Assembly (NCBI GenBank): GCA_937976325.1
Contig: CALJSD010000078.1
Coordinates: forward strand, 1-6,452
Source of the DNA: an uncultured Carnobacterium sp.
Lineage (GTDB): Bacteria; Bacillota; Bacilli; Lactobacillales; Aerococcaceae
Direction: 5' to 3'
DNA length: 6,452 nt
Shown: piece by piece, positions 1 to 5,023 of the stretch
How the letters are laid out: every line of letters starts with the position of its first letter
Position numbering within the stretch: position 1 is the first letter of the stretch
Notes under the pieces: generated by a model
The model's input: only the letters and a program-made list of their open reading frames with translations
Told to the model about the DNA's origin: nothing
Databases searched by the model: none
Translations under genes and position numbers: made by a program

Positions 1-588
1 CAACTCGTCTACGTTCGCTGTGCTTCTCTCATCGAAGACGTGATGCCAGAAGTAGCGAAGGCTGGCGACACGGGGCTCGTCCTCTACGGATATATCGACG
101 AAGAGGCCGGTGTTTCGTTCCAACCGCTATGGATCGCAAAAGAAGGCGAAACAACGCTCGACATGCGCCTCATTCCAGAAGAGACGATGTATCTCATTCG
201 TCTAGCGAACCTCGATGACTGCGAGTTCTGTTCGATGAGATGGATTGAAGTGGATCCGTATATCGTAGACCGTGCAAGACGCGTCATTGCGGAAGTCTAT
301 GACACAAAGAGCAAAGAAAAAGAAGAGACACGCTCGTTCCAAGGACTCGACCGATTCCGCCGCCGCGAGCATCCTGATGACTTTGGCGTAGCTTTCTACT
401 ACGAAGACAAGACGAAGGATCCCGAACGCTTATGGGTCCGCATCTCGCGCGTGGAAGGCAACCAATGCTTCGGCACGCTCTTGATGGACTCGAAGCATCC
501 AGATGGGCCAAAAGAAGGTGACGAGATTATGTTTAAAGTTCTTCAGAACGAAAACGGCGAGCTCGAAGTTGTGTCGGTTCAAAAATAA
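1..588 (+). CDS. Uncharacterised protein, 3' part of gene (possible DUF4026/DUF2314-like)
   Basis: The frame is open from base 1 to the TAA at 586-588, giving 195 codons with no stop, so the real start probably lies before the window. A GTG at 40 and an ATG at 43 are possible internal starts, but no good ribosome binding site precedes them. No signal peptide or membrane segment is visible in this part. The protein is soluble and acidic, rich in Glu and Asp. After a charged linker rich in Lys, Glu and Arg comes a C-terminal beta-rich part containing LWVRISRVEG, then GTLL, then EGDEIMF. That order (WV, a GTL strand, then a GD turn) resembles DUF2314-type small domains, which as I recall are often fused to DUF4026. 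This is pattern memory, not a search. The function is unknown. No strong terminator follows directly; the hairpin at 693-727 is the first good one downstream. Confidence 0.7.
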   Translation, partial: QLVYVRCASLIEDVMPEVAKAGDTGLVLYGYIDEEAGVSFQPLWIAKEGETTLDMRLIPEETMYLIRLANLDDCEFCSMRWIEVDPYIVDRARRVIAEVYDTKSKEKEETRSFQGLDRFRRREHPDDFGVAFYYEDKTKDPERLWVRISRVEGNQCFGTLLMDSKHPDGPKEGDEIMFKVLQNENGELEVVSVQK

Positions 589-616
589 TAAAAAAGACCG
601 AAGGCTTCCTTTTACC

Positions 617-645
617 TTGGACATTAAAGAAATTTATGGTATATT
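617..645 (+). promoter_or_regulatory. Putative sigma-A promoter upstream of a short terminated transcript
   Basis: TTGGAC (617-622), a 17-base spacer and TATATT (640-645) make a good housekeeping promoter. Transcription would start near 652. No coding sequence follows on this strand before the terminator at 693-735, so the product would be a short RNA of about 80 bases. Confidence 0.5.
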
Positions 646-651
646 CAAGGA

Positions 652-735
652 GCAAGAAAATATATAGTGAATATTTCAATCACTAAAGCCAGAAAGAGCA
701 TTGGATCTTGACCATCCAATGCTCTTTTCTTTTTG
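652..735 (+). ncRNA. Candidate small RNA, about 84 nt, unknown function
   Basis: The segment lies between a 17-spaced promoter and an intrinsic terminator and has no open frame of note. It can form a small hairpin, TAGTGA (666-671) with TCACTA (680-685), before the terminator stem. It shares the order promoter, small hairpin, AAAGAGCATTGGA terminator with the segment at 1645-1695. It could equally be only a read-out spacer with a bidirectional terminator. Confidence 0.3.
693..735 (+). terminator. Rho-independent terminator, copy 1 of a repeated stem
   Basis: A perfect 14-bp stem, AAAGAGCATTGGAT (693-706) with its complement at 714-727, has a 7-base loop and is followed by TCTTTTT on the plus strand. 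On the minus strand the run after the stem is poorer (TTTCTGG), so it would be a weaker terminator for the methyltransferase gene ending at 769. The stem is nearly identical to the one at 1663-1695. Confidence 0.85.
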
Positions 736-768
736 TTTACTCAATGTGTGCGAGTATATTCTATCACA

Positions 769-1533
769 TTACAGTTTAACGCAGAGTGTAGCGATATAAT
801 CGTTGCCAAATTGTGATAATCGATGTCTTTTATCGCACGATTCATAAAAATCAATCATCGCAAGACCGTTTTTCAGTTGGCCTCTAATCTGGGCTTCTAA
901 GGTGTGGCTGAATTCATATCCGTATTCTGGATTGATAGTGATTTTGCCTTCCTCTTCAAGCTCTTTTGAATTAAAAGGGATGGAGAACTTTAACAGTAAT
1001 TCCTCATCGGGTTGGTCCCATACAACGTCAGCGTCATACATGTATATCCAAGGATTCATAAACCCGACCATTAACAAGCCACCTTTTTTCAATACTCGAG
1101 AGGCTTCTTTATACATGTTTTCTAAATCTTCTATATAGACATTCGAAACGGGATTAAAAATAATATCAAAGGTTTCATCTTCAAATGGGAATGGTTTTGT
1201 CATATCGGCTTGAACGGTATGTATTGTTAGGCCTTCTCTTTTAGCCACCATCTCATCTTTTTGTAATTGAGATGTCGAAAAATCCATTATGGTGACGTCA
1301 TAACCTTTTGCGGCAAAAACGGGCCCCTGCTGACCACCACCGCAAGCTAATCCTAATATCTTTTTCCCGCTAGCTTTTTCAAACCATTCTTTTGGAACTT
1401 TTTTTCCAACCGTTAATGCAACAGAAATTGGATGTTTCTTAGCTTCTTCTAATTCTTCATGTGTCACTGGCTCGGTATAGTCGTTGTTTACATTATTCCA
1501 TCTATCTTGATTTAATTTTAAATAATTGCTCAT
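769..1533 (-). CDS. Class I SAM-dependent methyltransferase, substrate unknown
   Basis: A 254-residue cytosolic protein with a Rossmann-type methyltransferase fold (Methyltransf_11/25 type). Motif I is ILGLACGGGQQG at residues 59-70, the glycine-rich SAM loop. Asp84 at the end of the second strand (IMDFS) is the likely ribose-binding acid. QADM at 108-111 is the adenine-contact region, FDIIFN at 122-127 the fourth strand, and ASRVLKKGG near 144-152 the usual helix and turn before strand five. There is no DPPY/NPPY motif, so an N6-adenine DNA methylase is unlikely; a small-molecule or other substrate is more likely. The start at 1533 follows GCGGTGATGAG, a good ribosome binding site. The gene stands alone, is more AT-rich than galK, and lies between two copies of the same terminator stem, which hints at acquisition. 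Confidence 0.88.
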   Translation of the reverse strand: MSNYLKLNQDRWNNVNNDYTEPVTHEELEEAKKHPISVALTVGKKVPKEWFEKASGKKILGLACGGGQQGPVFAAKGYDVTIMDFSTSQLQKDEMVAKREGLTIHTVQADMTKPFPFEDETFDIIFNPVSNVYIEDLENMYKEASRVLKKGGLLMVGFMNPWIYMYDADVVWDQPDEELLLKFSIPFNSKELEEEGKITINPEYGYEFSHTLEAQIRGQLKNGLAMIDFYESCDKRHRLSQFGNDYIATLCVKL

Positions 1534-1571
1534 CTCTCATCACCGCTTTCCGTCTTCTCAGGTTCATTATA
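1534..1571 (-). promoter_or_regulatory. Promoter -10 box and leader of the methyltransferase gene
   Basis: On the minus strand TATAAT occupies 1571-1566, with a weak -35 (TTCCCT-like at 17 bases). The leader runs to AAAGCGGTGATGAG just before the ATG, a long match to the 16S rRNA 3' tail. The block GTATAATGAA, 13 bases, AAAGCGGTGATGAG occurs with the same spacing before galK. Confidence 0.6.
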
Positions 1572-1610
1572 CTATTGCTAGGAAAAGTAGGGAAGTGTCC
1601 ACTAATTTAC

Positions 1611-1638
1611 TTGATTATAAAAAGAAGTATGCTATAGT
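1611..1638 (+). promoter_or_regulatory. Putative promoter of second short terminated transcript
   Basis: TTGATT (1611-1616), a 16-base spacer and TATAGT (1633-1638) point in the plus direction. No gene follows on this strand: galK is antisense and a strong terminator begins at 1663. Transcription would start near 1645. Confidence 0.4.
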
Positions 1639-1644
1639 GAAGGT

Positions 1645-1697
1645 GTAGATAATAAATACCTCAAAAAGAGCATTGGATGGTCCAATGCTCTTTTTCT
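1645..1697 (+). ncRNA. Candidate small RNA, about 53 nt, ending in repeated terminator stem
   Basis: A short segment between a possible promoter and a perfect terminator. Before the terminator it can form a weak AGGT/ACCT hairpin. It parallels the segment at 652-735 in layout and in its terminator stem but not in the sequence between. Without expression data it may be only a terminator for galK with a chance promoter. Confidence 0.25.
1663..1695. terminator. Bidirectional intrinsic terminator, copy 2 of repeated stem
   Basis: A perfect 15-bp stem, AAAAAGAGCATTGGA (1663-1677) with its complement at 1681-1695, closes a 3-base loop. It has A and T runs on both sides, so it can stop transcription both ways. 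On the minus strand it begins 9 bases after the galK stop codon and is the clear galK terminator. Confidence 0.9.
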
Positions 1698-1704
1698 ATG
1701 TGTT

Positions 1705-2868
1705 TTAATGTGCCCCGTCCGCAATCTCCGCAATGTAGAAGCTTGGAGCGTAGCCAATCTCTTCAGTATAAACTTTGGCAACGTTAGCTTTAAAGGCATC
1801 GATATGATCCTTATGCACCAACGCGATGGCACAGCCGCCAAATCCCGCACCTGTCATACGAGCGCCAAGAACGCCTGCTTGTTCCCAAGCGGTATGCACC
1901 AGCGTGTCGAGTTCCTTGCCGGTTACTTCGTAGTCGAGTTCAGTAGAGAGATGGCTCTCGTTCATCAGTTGTCCGAAGTGGGCGAGGTCGCCTTCTTTTA
2001 AGACACGTGTCGCAAGCACTGTCCGTTCGTTTTCACTAACGGCATGACGAGCACGTTTCACAAAGAGTTCGCTGGATAGGTGATGCTTCAACTCATCGAA
2101 CTGATCGATAGTGAGTTCTCCCAGACTTTCGATAGCTACGTGTTCTTGTAGTTCCTTCAAGGCAATACGTGTTTCGGCAAAGCGTTCGTTGTATTTCGAA
2201 TCGGCCAGTTCGCGGCGTTTATTCGTGTTCATAATCACGATACGATAGTCGCCGAGTTTAACAGGAACGAGTTCATACTCCAGCGTTGCACAGTCGAGGA
2301 AGATGGCGTGTTCCTTCTTGCCCATCCCTACAGCGAACTGGTCCATGATGCCGGAATTCACACCAATGAAGTCATTTTCCACACGTTTCCCAACCTTCAC
2401 AAGACCCAGCGTGTCGATGTCTAGAGTATATACTTTGCGAGCGATGACGCCCACGAGCAGCTCGAATGAGGCTGACGATGAGAGGCCCGAGCCGTTCGGG
2501 ATGTTTCCGTAAAATGCGATGTCCATGCCGTGCGGAAAAGCGAAACCGAGGTCCGCCAAGTACACGAAAACGCCCTTGACATAGTTCGCCCACGAGTCAC
2601 TGCCCCTGTAAGCCAAGTCGGTCATATCGAGCTCGCGTATACCATCCTTCGGAAAATTGTCCGAATAGAGACGGAGCCTCTTGTCCGACCGTGGCTTCAC
2701 CCACGCATAAGTCCCCAGCGTAATCGCGCAAGGAAAAACGTGCCCGCCATTATAGTCGGTATGTTCCCCGATTAAATTCACGCGCCCCGGAGCAAAAAAG
2801 CTCGCCTCCGGCTCCGTGCCGTACACCTCCACAAACGTCTGTCTTAATTGATCTGTAATTTGTCCCAT
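1705..2868 (-). CDS. galK: Galactokinase
   Basis: Galactokinase phosphorylates alpha-D-galactose with ATP to galactose-1-phosphate, the first committed step of the Leloir pathway, in the cytosol. The 387-residue protein has the usual family length and all GHMP-kinase signatures. The galactokinase signature GRVNLIGEHTDYNGG is at 28-42 and includes Arg29 (catalytic), Glu35, His36 and Asp38 (sugar contacts). The ATP-binding loop PNGSGLSSSAS is at 124-134. NSGIMDQ at 171-177 carries the catalytic base Asp176. Motif III, TGAGFGG, is at 339-345. The chosen ATG at 2868 has an excellent site (AGAAAGCGGTGATGAG) directly upstream. The frame runs open to an ATG at 2964, but that would place the start inside a terminator hairpin and translate the promoter. 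No galE, galT or regulator is next to it, so the gene is detached from a classical gal operon. It ends at a strong terminator (1663-1695). Confidence 0.97.
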   Translation of the reverse strand: MGQITDQLRQTFVEVYGTEPEASFFAPGRVNLIGEHTDYNGGHVFPCAITLGTYAWVKPRSDKRLRLYSDNFPKDGIRELDMTDLAYRGSDSWANYVKGVFVYLADLGFAFPHGMDIAFYGNIPNGSGLSSSASFELLVGVIARKVYTLDIDTLGLVKVGKRVENDFIGVNSGIMDQFAVGMGKKEHAIFLDCATLEYELVPVKLGDYRIVIMNTNKRRELADSKYNERFAETRIALKELQEHVAIESLGELTIDQFDELKHHLSSELFVKRARHAVSENERTVLATRVLKEGDLAHFGQLMNESHLSTELDYEVTGKELDTLVHTAWEQAGVLGARMTGAGFGGCAIALVHKDHIDAFKANVAKVYTEEIGYAPSFYIAEIADGAH

Positions 2869-2904
2869 CTCATCACCGCTTTCTATGTTGTCACCTTCAT
2901 TATA
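2869..2904 (-). promoter_or_regulatory. galK promoter -10 and leader
   Basis: On the minus strand TATAAT lies at 2904-2899, giving a leader of about 25 bases with the ribosome binding site AGAAAGCGGTGAT. The -35 region at 17 bases is only CTTTTT, which is the T run of the upstream terminator. The promoter therefore looks weak or activator-dependent. A 12-bp perfect palindrome, CCAAAATTTTGG (2907-2918), fills the spacer and is a candidate operator. Confidence 0.6.
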
Positions 2905-2919
2905 CGCCAAAATTTTGGT

Positions 2920-2966
2920 AAAAAAAGAGGTGTTGTGGATTTCCAAAAAGAAATCCAACAACACCT
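2920..2966 (-). terminator. Intrinsic terminator upstream of galK (minus strand)
   Basis: The arms at 2928-2943 and 2950-2966 form a 16-bp stem with one bulged base and a 6-base loop. On the minus strand the stem is followed by CT and seven T residues (complement of 2926-2920). It would end transcripts arriving from the MATE gene and E1, isolating galK. It could also act as an attenuator if galK is read from further upstream. Confidence 0.85.
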
Positions 2967-3008
2967 AAAAATCTTCCAGTAGCATTCCTTCTATGACAGT
3001 ATCCTTTT

Positions 3009-3106
3009 GAAGCGCTGGCTAACTTGAAGTTTGCCTCTGTACCGATTATCTGAAGTAAAGAGCACAATTAGCCTTTTTGCGTCATCTCTCAGAGTAAGAA
3101 GCGCTG
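3009..3106. other. Noncoding stretch with paired repeats, function unknown
   Basis: GAAGCGCTG occurs twice in direct orientation (3009-3017 and 3098-3106). Its core AGCGCT is self-complementary, so the two copies can pair. Just inside, GGCTAA (3017-3022) is complementary to TTAGCC (3068-3073). Together these could close a loop of about 90 bases next to E1. No open frame of note and no recognised riboswitch consensus were seen. Confidence 0.3.
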
Positions 3107-3294
3107 AAAAGAGACAAAAATCCCTCGGTTCTATAGTGTGAATGGTAAGGAAGAACAACCAATGTGAATTACTGACTCTAGGGTAAGACCCGTAGAGTCA
3201 GTTTGAAGCTTGGTAGGGCTGAGATTTAAGCTCAGCCCGGTGTCCTTACCATCAACACTATGAAGAAACCGAGGGTATTATTTTGTCTCTTTTC
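3106..3294. repeat. E1: large palindromic element folding as a three-way junction
   Basis: Outer arms pair in four blocks: 3106-3119 with 3281-3294 (14 bp), 3122-3130 with 3267-3275 (9 bp), 3133-3139 with 3255-3261 (7 bp) and 3142-3151 with 3243-3252 (10 bp). That makes about 40 bp, broken only by small unpaired loops. Inside are two hairpins. The first is ACTGACTCTA (3171-3180) with 3193-3202, extended by GGG/CCC. The second is GGGCTGAG (3216-3223) with 3231-3238. T-rich runs follow the inner stem on both strands. The element starts 3 bases after the MATE stop codon, so it may form the 3' end of that mRNA. It could be a structured RNA, a palindromic repeat of the MITE kind, or an elaborate bidirectional terminator. 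Confidence 0.75.
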
Positions 3295-3296
3295 TA

Positions 3297-4649
3297 TTAA
3301 AATATTTCATGCCTTACTTCTTTAATAAGCGGATGACGTAAGAAGGCGTATGAAAGATAGATCGCCATCAAACACCAGATAATCGGCTCAGAGAAAATAA
3401 CTCCAAGATAGCCAGTGTGCGGAATGATGAAGATGACAAAAAGCACTTTCCCCACCAACTCAATAAAGCTCGAAACCAATGGCGTCACCTTTTGCCCTAG
3501 CCCTTGCAAACTATTTCGTAAAATCAATAGAAGCGCAAGAGGAATATAAAACGCTGATCCGATACGGTTGTAAAGCGCCGCGTTGTCTAGAAGTACTGGG
3601 TCGCTTGAACCAGAGATGAGTTCATTTAACGCAGGACTTGCAAAGAACAAGAAGATGCATACCAGAATCGCCCAGCCGAACGCTACGAGACTTCCTTGAC
3701 GAATGCCTTTCGCGATACGGTGCGGTTTGTTTGCCCCAAAGTTTTGCGAAGTGAAGGTCGTCATCGCTGCCGCAATCGCCGCGAATGGGAGTGTCGAGAA
3801 CGCGAAGATGCGTCGTGCTGATGTTTGCGCGCTGATGATGACTGGTCCGAGTGCGTTGATAGAAGATTGAAGCATCACGGATCCAATCGATACGATGGAC
3901 GACATGAGTCCCATGGCTAGTCCTTGGCTGAGTAAGTCCATGTATAATTCGTCGTCGCGTACGAAATCACTCTTTGCTGGAATCAAGAAGCTGGCGCGTT
4001 TTTTAATATAAATAAAGCAGAGGACGGCCGATAAGCCTTGTGCGATAATCGTCGCAATGGCAGCTGCCGCAACACCCATGTTGAACGTTGTGATGAGTAA
4101 GATGTCTAAAAACACGTTCACGACCGCTGAGAAAATCAGGAAGTAGAGTGCCGCCTGGCTGTCGCCGACTGCACGAAGCAGACCTGCACAGAGGTTATAT
4201 GCGAAGGTCACGGCAATACCGATCACGACAATCGAGATATACTCATACGACTGGTCGATGATACTCTCAGGTGTTCCAAGGAACTGAAGGAGAGGATACA
4301 TGCCGAAACTTCCGATAATGGCCACAATGAGACTGAGAAAGGCTCCGATGACAAGAGTTGCTCCAACGGCACGTTTCAAGAGACGATGGTTATTGGCCCC
4401 GTAATAGCGTGCGATAATAACGCCCATCCCGTTACCGACCCCGAGCGAGAAGCCAACGATGAGTTCAAAGATGGCGGCTGTAGCTCCAACTGCAGCAAGG
4501 GCATCCTGTCCAAGGAATCGCCCGACAATCATGATGTCGGCGGTGTTGTAGAGTTGCTGGAATATGTTTGAAATTATAATTGGGATTGCAAATGCAATAA
4601 TAGACCGCAAAATCGGTCCGTCTGTTAAGTTAATCGCTGTTTTTTTCAT
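3297..4649 (-). CDS. MATE family multidrug efflux transporter
   Basis: An integral membrane protein of 450 residues from this start (453 from the ATG at 4658), the usual size for a 12-helix MATE (MatE) transporter. These proteins export cationic drugs or metabolites in exchange for Na+ or H+. The start is typical: a short basic tail, LTDGPILRSI, then helix 1 and the family hallmark NIFQQLYNTADIMIVGRFLG. A second lobe repeats the fold (roughly residues 235-400), with the matching FGANKPHRIAKG loop after helix 8. The substrate cannot be told. Both ATGs fall at the promoter: the -10 TATAAT (4662-4657) overlaps the ATG at 4658, and the expected transcript start falls on or one base before the ATG at 4649. 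I therefore prefer 4649, read from a leaderless mRNA; if transcription starts further upstream, 4658 is possible. Neither ATG has a clear ribosome binding site. The gene ends directly at E1 and begins at the edge of E2. Confidence 0.93.
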   Translation of the reverse strand: MKKTAINLTDGPILRSIIAFAIPIIISNIFQQLYNTADIMIVGRFLGQDALAAVGATAAIFELIVGFSLGVGNGMGVIIARYYGANNHRLLKRAVGATLVIGAFLSLIVAIIGSFGMYPLLQFLGTPESIIDQSYEYISIVVIGIAVTFAYNLCAGLLRAVGDSQAALYFLIFSAVVNVFLDILLITTFNMGVAAAAIATIIAQGLSAVLCFIYIKKRASFLIPAKSDFVRDDELYMDLLSQGLAMGLMSSIVSIGSVMLQSSINALGPVIISAQTSARRIFAFSTLPFAAIAAAMTTFTSQNFGANKPHRIAKGIRQGSLVAFGWAILVCIFLFFASPALNELISGSSDPVLLDNAALYNRIGSAFYIPLALLLILRNSLQGLGQKVTPLVSSFIELVGKVLFVIFIIPHTGYLGVIFSEPIIWCLMAIYLSYAFLRHPLIKEVRHEIF

Positions 4650-4656
4650 AAGGGCC

Positions 4657-4685
4657 ATTATACTCGTAACATCTCATATGGTCAA
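4657..4685 (-). promoter_or_regulatory. Strong promoter of the MATE gene
   Basis: On the minus strand TTGACC (4685-4680), exactly 17 bases, then TATAAT (4662-4657) is near consensus. The start point predicted 7-8 bases after the -10 is 4650 or 4649, the latter being the A of an in-frame ATG. The -10 sits inside the 13-bp inverted repeat bounding E2. A GGACC/GGTCC hairpin (4688-4700) lies just upstream of the -35. Confidence 0.75.
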
Positions 4686-4700
4686 GAGGACCAACGGTCC

Positions 4701-4897
4701 GAAAAGATGACTACGAACCCTTGCGGATATTCGTTATACATACCGTAGCGTTGCACCGGTTCGAGCCTCGAAGAGTCTCTCACCTTTACAGCCTCAAAGT
4801 TGGCGTAAGGAATAAATTCCAACGCCAACTAATTCGCATGTAATGCTAAACACGTTACGGTTTGTATAACATCCGCAGGTTTCTCCGTCATCTTTTC
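4701..4897. repeat. E2: second large palindromic element, same fold plan as E1
   Basis: Outer arms pair as 4701-4711 with 4887-4897 (11 bp, GAAAAGATGAC), 4722-4728 with 4871-4877 (7 bp), 4733-4740 with 4863-4870 (8 bp) and 4742-4747 with 4856-4861 (6 bp), separated by small loops. Inside are a hairpin at 4760-4772 (TTCGA/TCGAA) and a nested hairpin, AGTTGGCGT (4798-4806) with 4822-4830, capped by GGAA/TTCC. The arm starts GAAAAGA(T)GAC as in E1 and has the same block order, but most paired bases differ. It lies between the MATE and fic genes. It could be an untranslated structured RNA, a leader of the MATE gene, or a MITE-like repeat. Confidence 0.7.
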
Positions 4898-4916
4898 TTG
4901 TGCTTTTTAAGAAGCG

Positions 4917-4944
4917 AGTATAATGGCAATGAAAATAGGGTTAA
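4917..4944 (-). promoter_or_regulatory. Possible minus-strand promoter reading into E2
   Basis: On the minus strand TTAACC (4944-4939), 16 bases, then TATACT (4922-4917) would start a transcript near 4910, a few bases before E2. If used, E2 would be transcribed as an RNA or as a long leader of the MATE gene. It overlaps the outward plus-strand TATAAT (4919-4924), so only one of the two may be real. Confidence 0.35.
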
Positions 4945-4964
4945 TTTAATAGACGAATCGTGAG

Positions 4965-5008
4965 TGCAATATTGCATTTGGAATCCCGCAGCGGAGGGAG
5001 GGGAGAGG
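4965..5008. other. 12-bp palindrome followed by a purine/G-rich tract
   Basis: TGCAATATTGCA (4965-4976) is a perfect palindrome and could be a protein-binding site. After 16 bases the plus strand turns G-rich: GG, GGG, GGGG and GG with loops of 1, 1 and 3 bases (4993-5008), a pattern compatible with a two-layer G-quadruplex. Nothing coding is seen here. Confidence 0.3.
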
Positions 5009-5023
5009 TGTTTGGAGGTGGAT

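Larger units (their letters stand above)
4654..4927. repeat. 13-bp perfect inverted repeat bounding E2
   Basis: CGAGTATAATGGC occurs at 4915-4927 on the plus strand and at 4666-4654 on the minus strand, a perfect inverted pair enclosing E2 in a 274-bp unit. Each copy carries a TATAAT pointing outward: one drives MATE, the other points toward fic (its -35 is weak). No target-site duplication is evident at the outer edges. Confidence 0.55.

Noticed and set aside
1708..2001. Open frame on the strand opposite galK
   Set aside because: It is a mirror of galK codon structure, with no ribosome binding site and no family resemblance; the other opposite-strand or shifted frames over the first gene, the methyltransferase, MATE and fic were dropped for the same reason.
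2869..2964. N-terminal extension of galK by 32 residues to the ATG at 2964
   Set aside because: It would translate the promoter, the palindrome and half of a terminator hairpin, has no ribosome binding site, and makes the protein longer than the family norm.
2928..3294. T-box, SAM, lysine, purine, FMN, TPP or M-box riboswitch, tmRNA, RNase P or SRP RNA
   Set aside because: None of the conserved sequence blocks I know for these RNAs is present on either strand, in this block or in E2.
4757..4772. tRNA T-arm-like GGTTCGAGCC in E2
   Set aside because: No acceptor, D or anticodon arms can be placed around it; it is part of a small E2 hairpin.
3106..4927. Composite transposon carrying the MATE gene between E1 and E2
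   Set aside because: No transposase, no target duplications seen, and E1 lacks the 13-bp end repeat found at E2; kept only as a shared-structure observation.
4930..4950. Short frame ATG-AAA-ATA-GGG-TTA-ATT-TAA after the outward TATAAT
   Set aside because: Six codons, no ribosome binding site; it probably arises by chance next to the inverted repeat.
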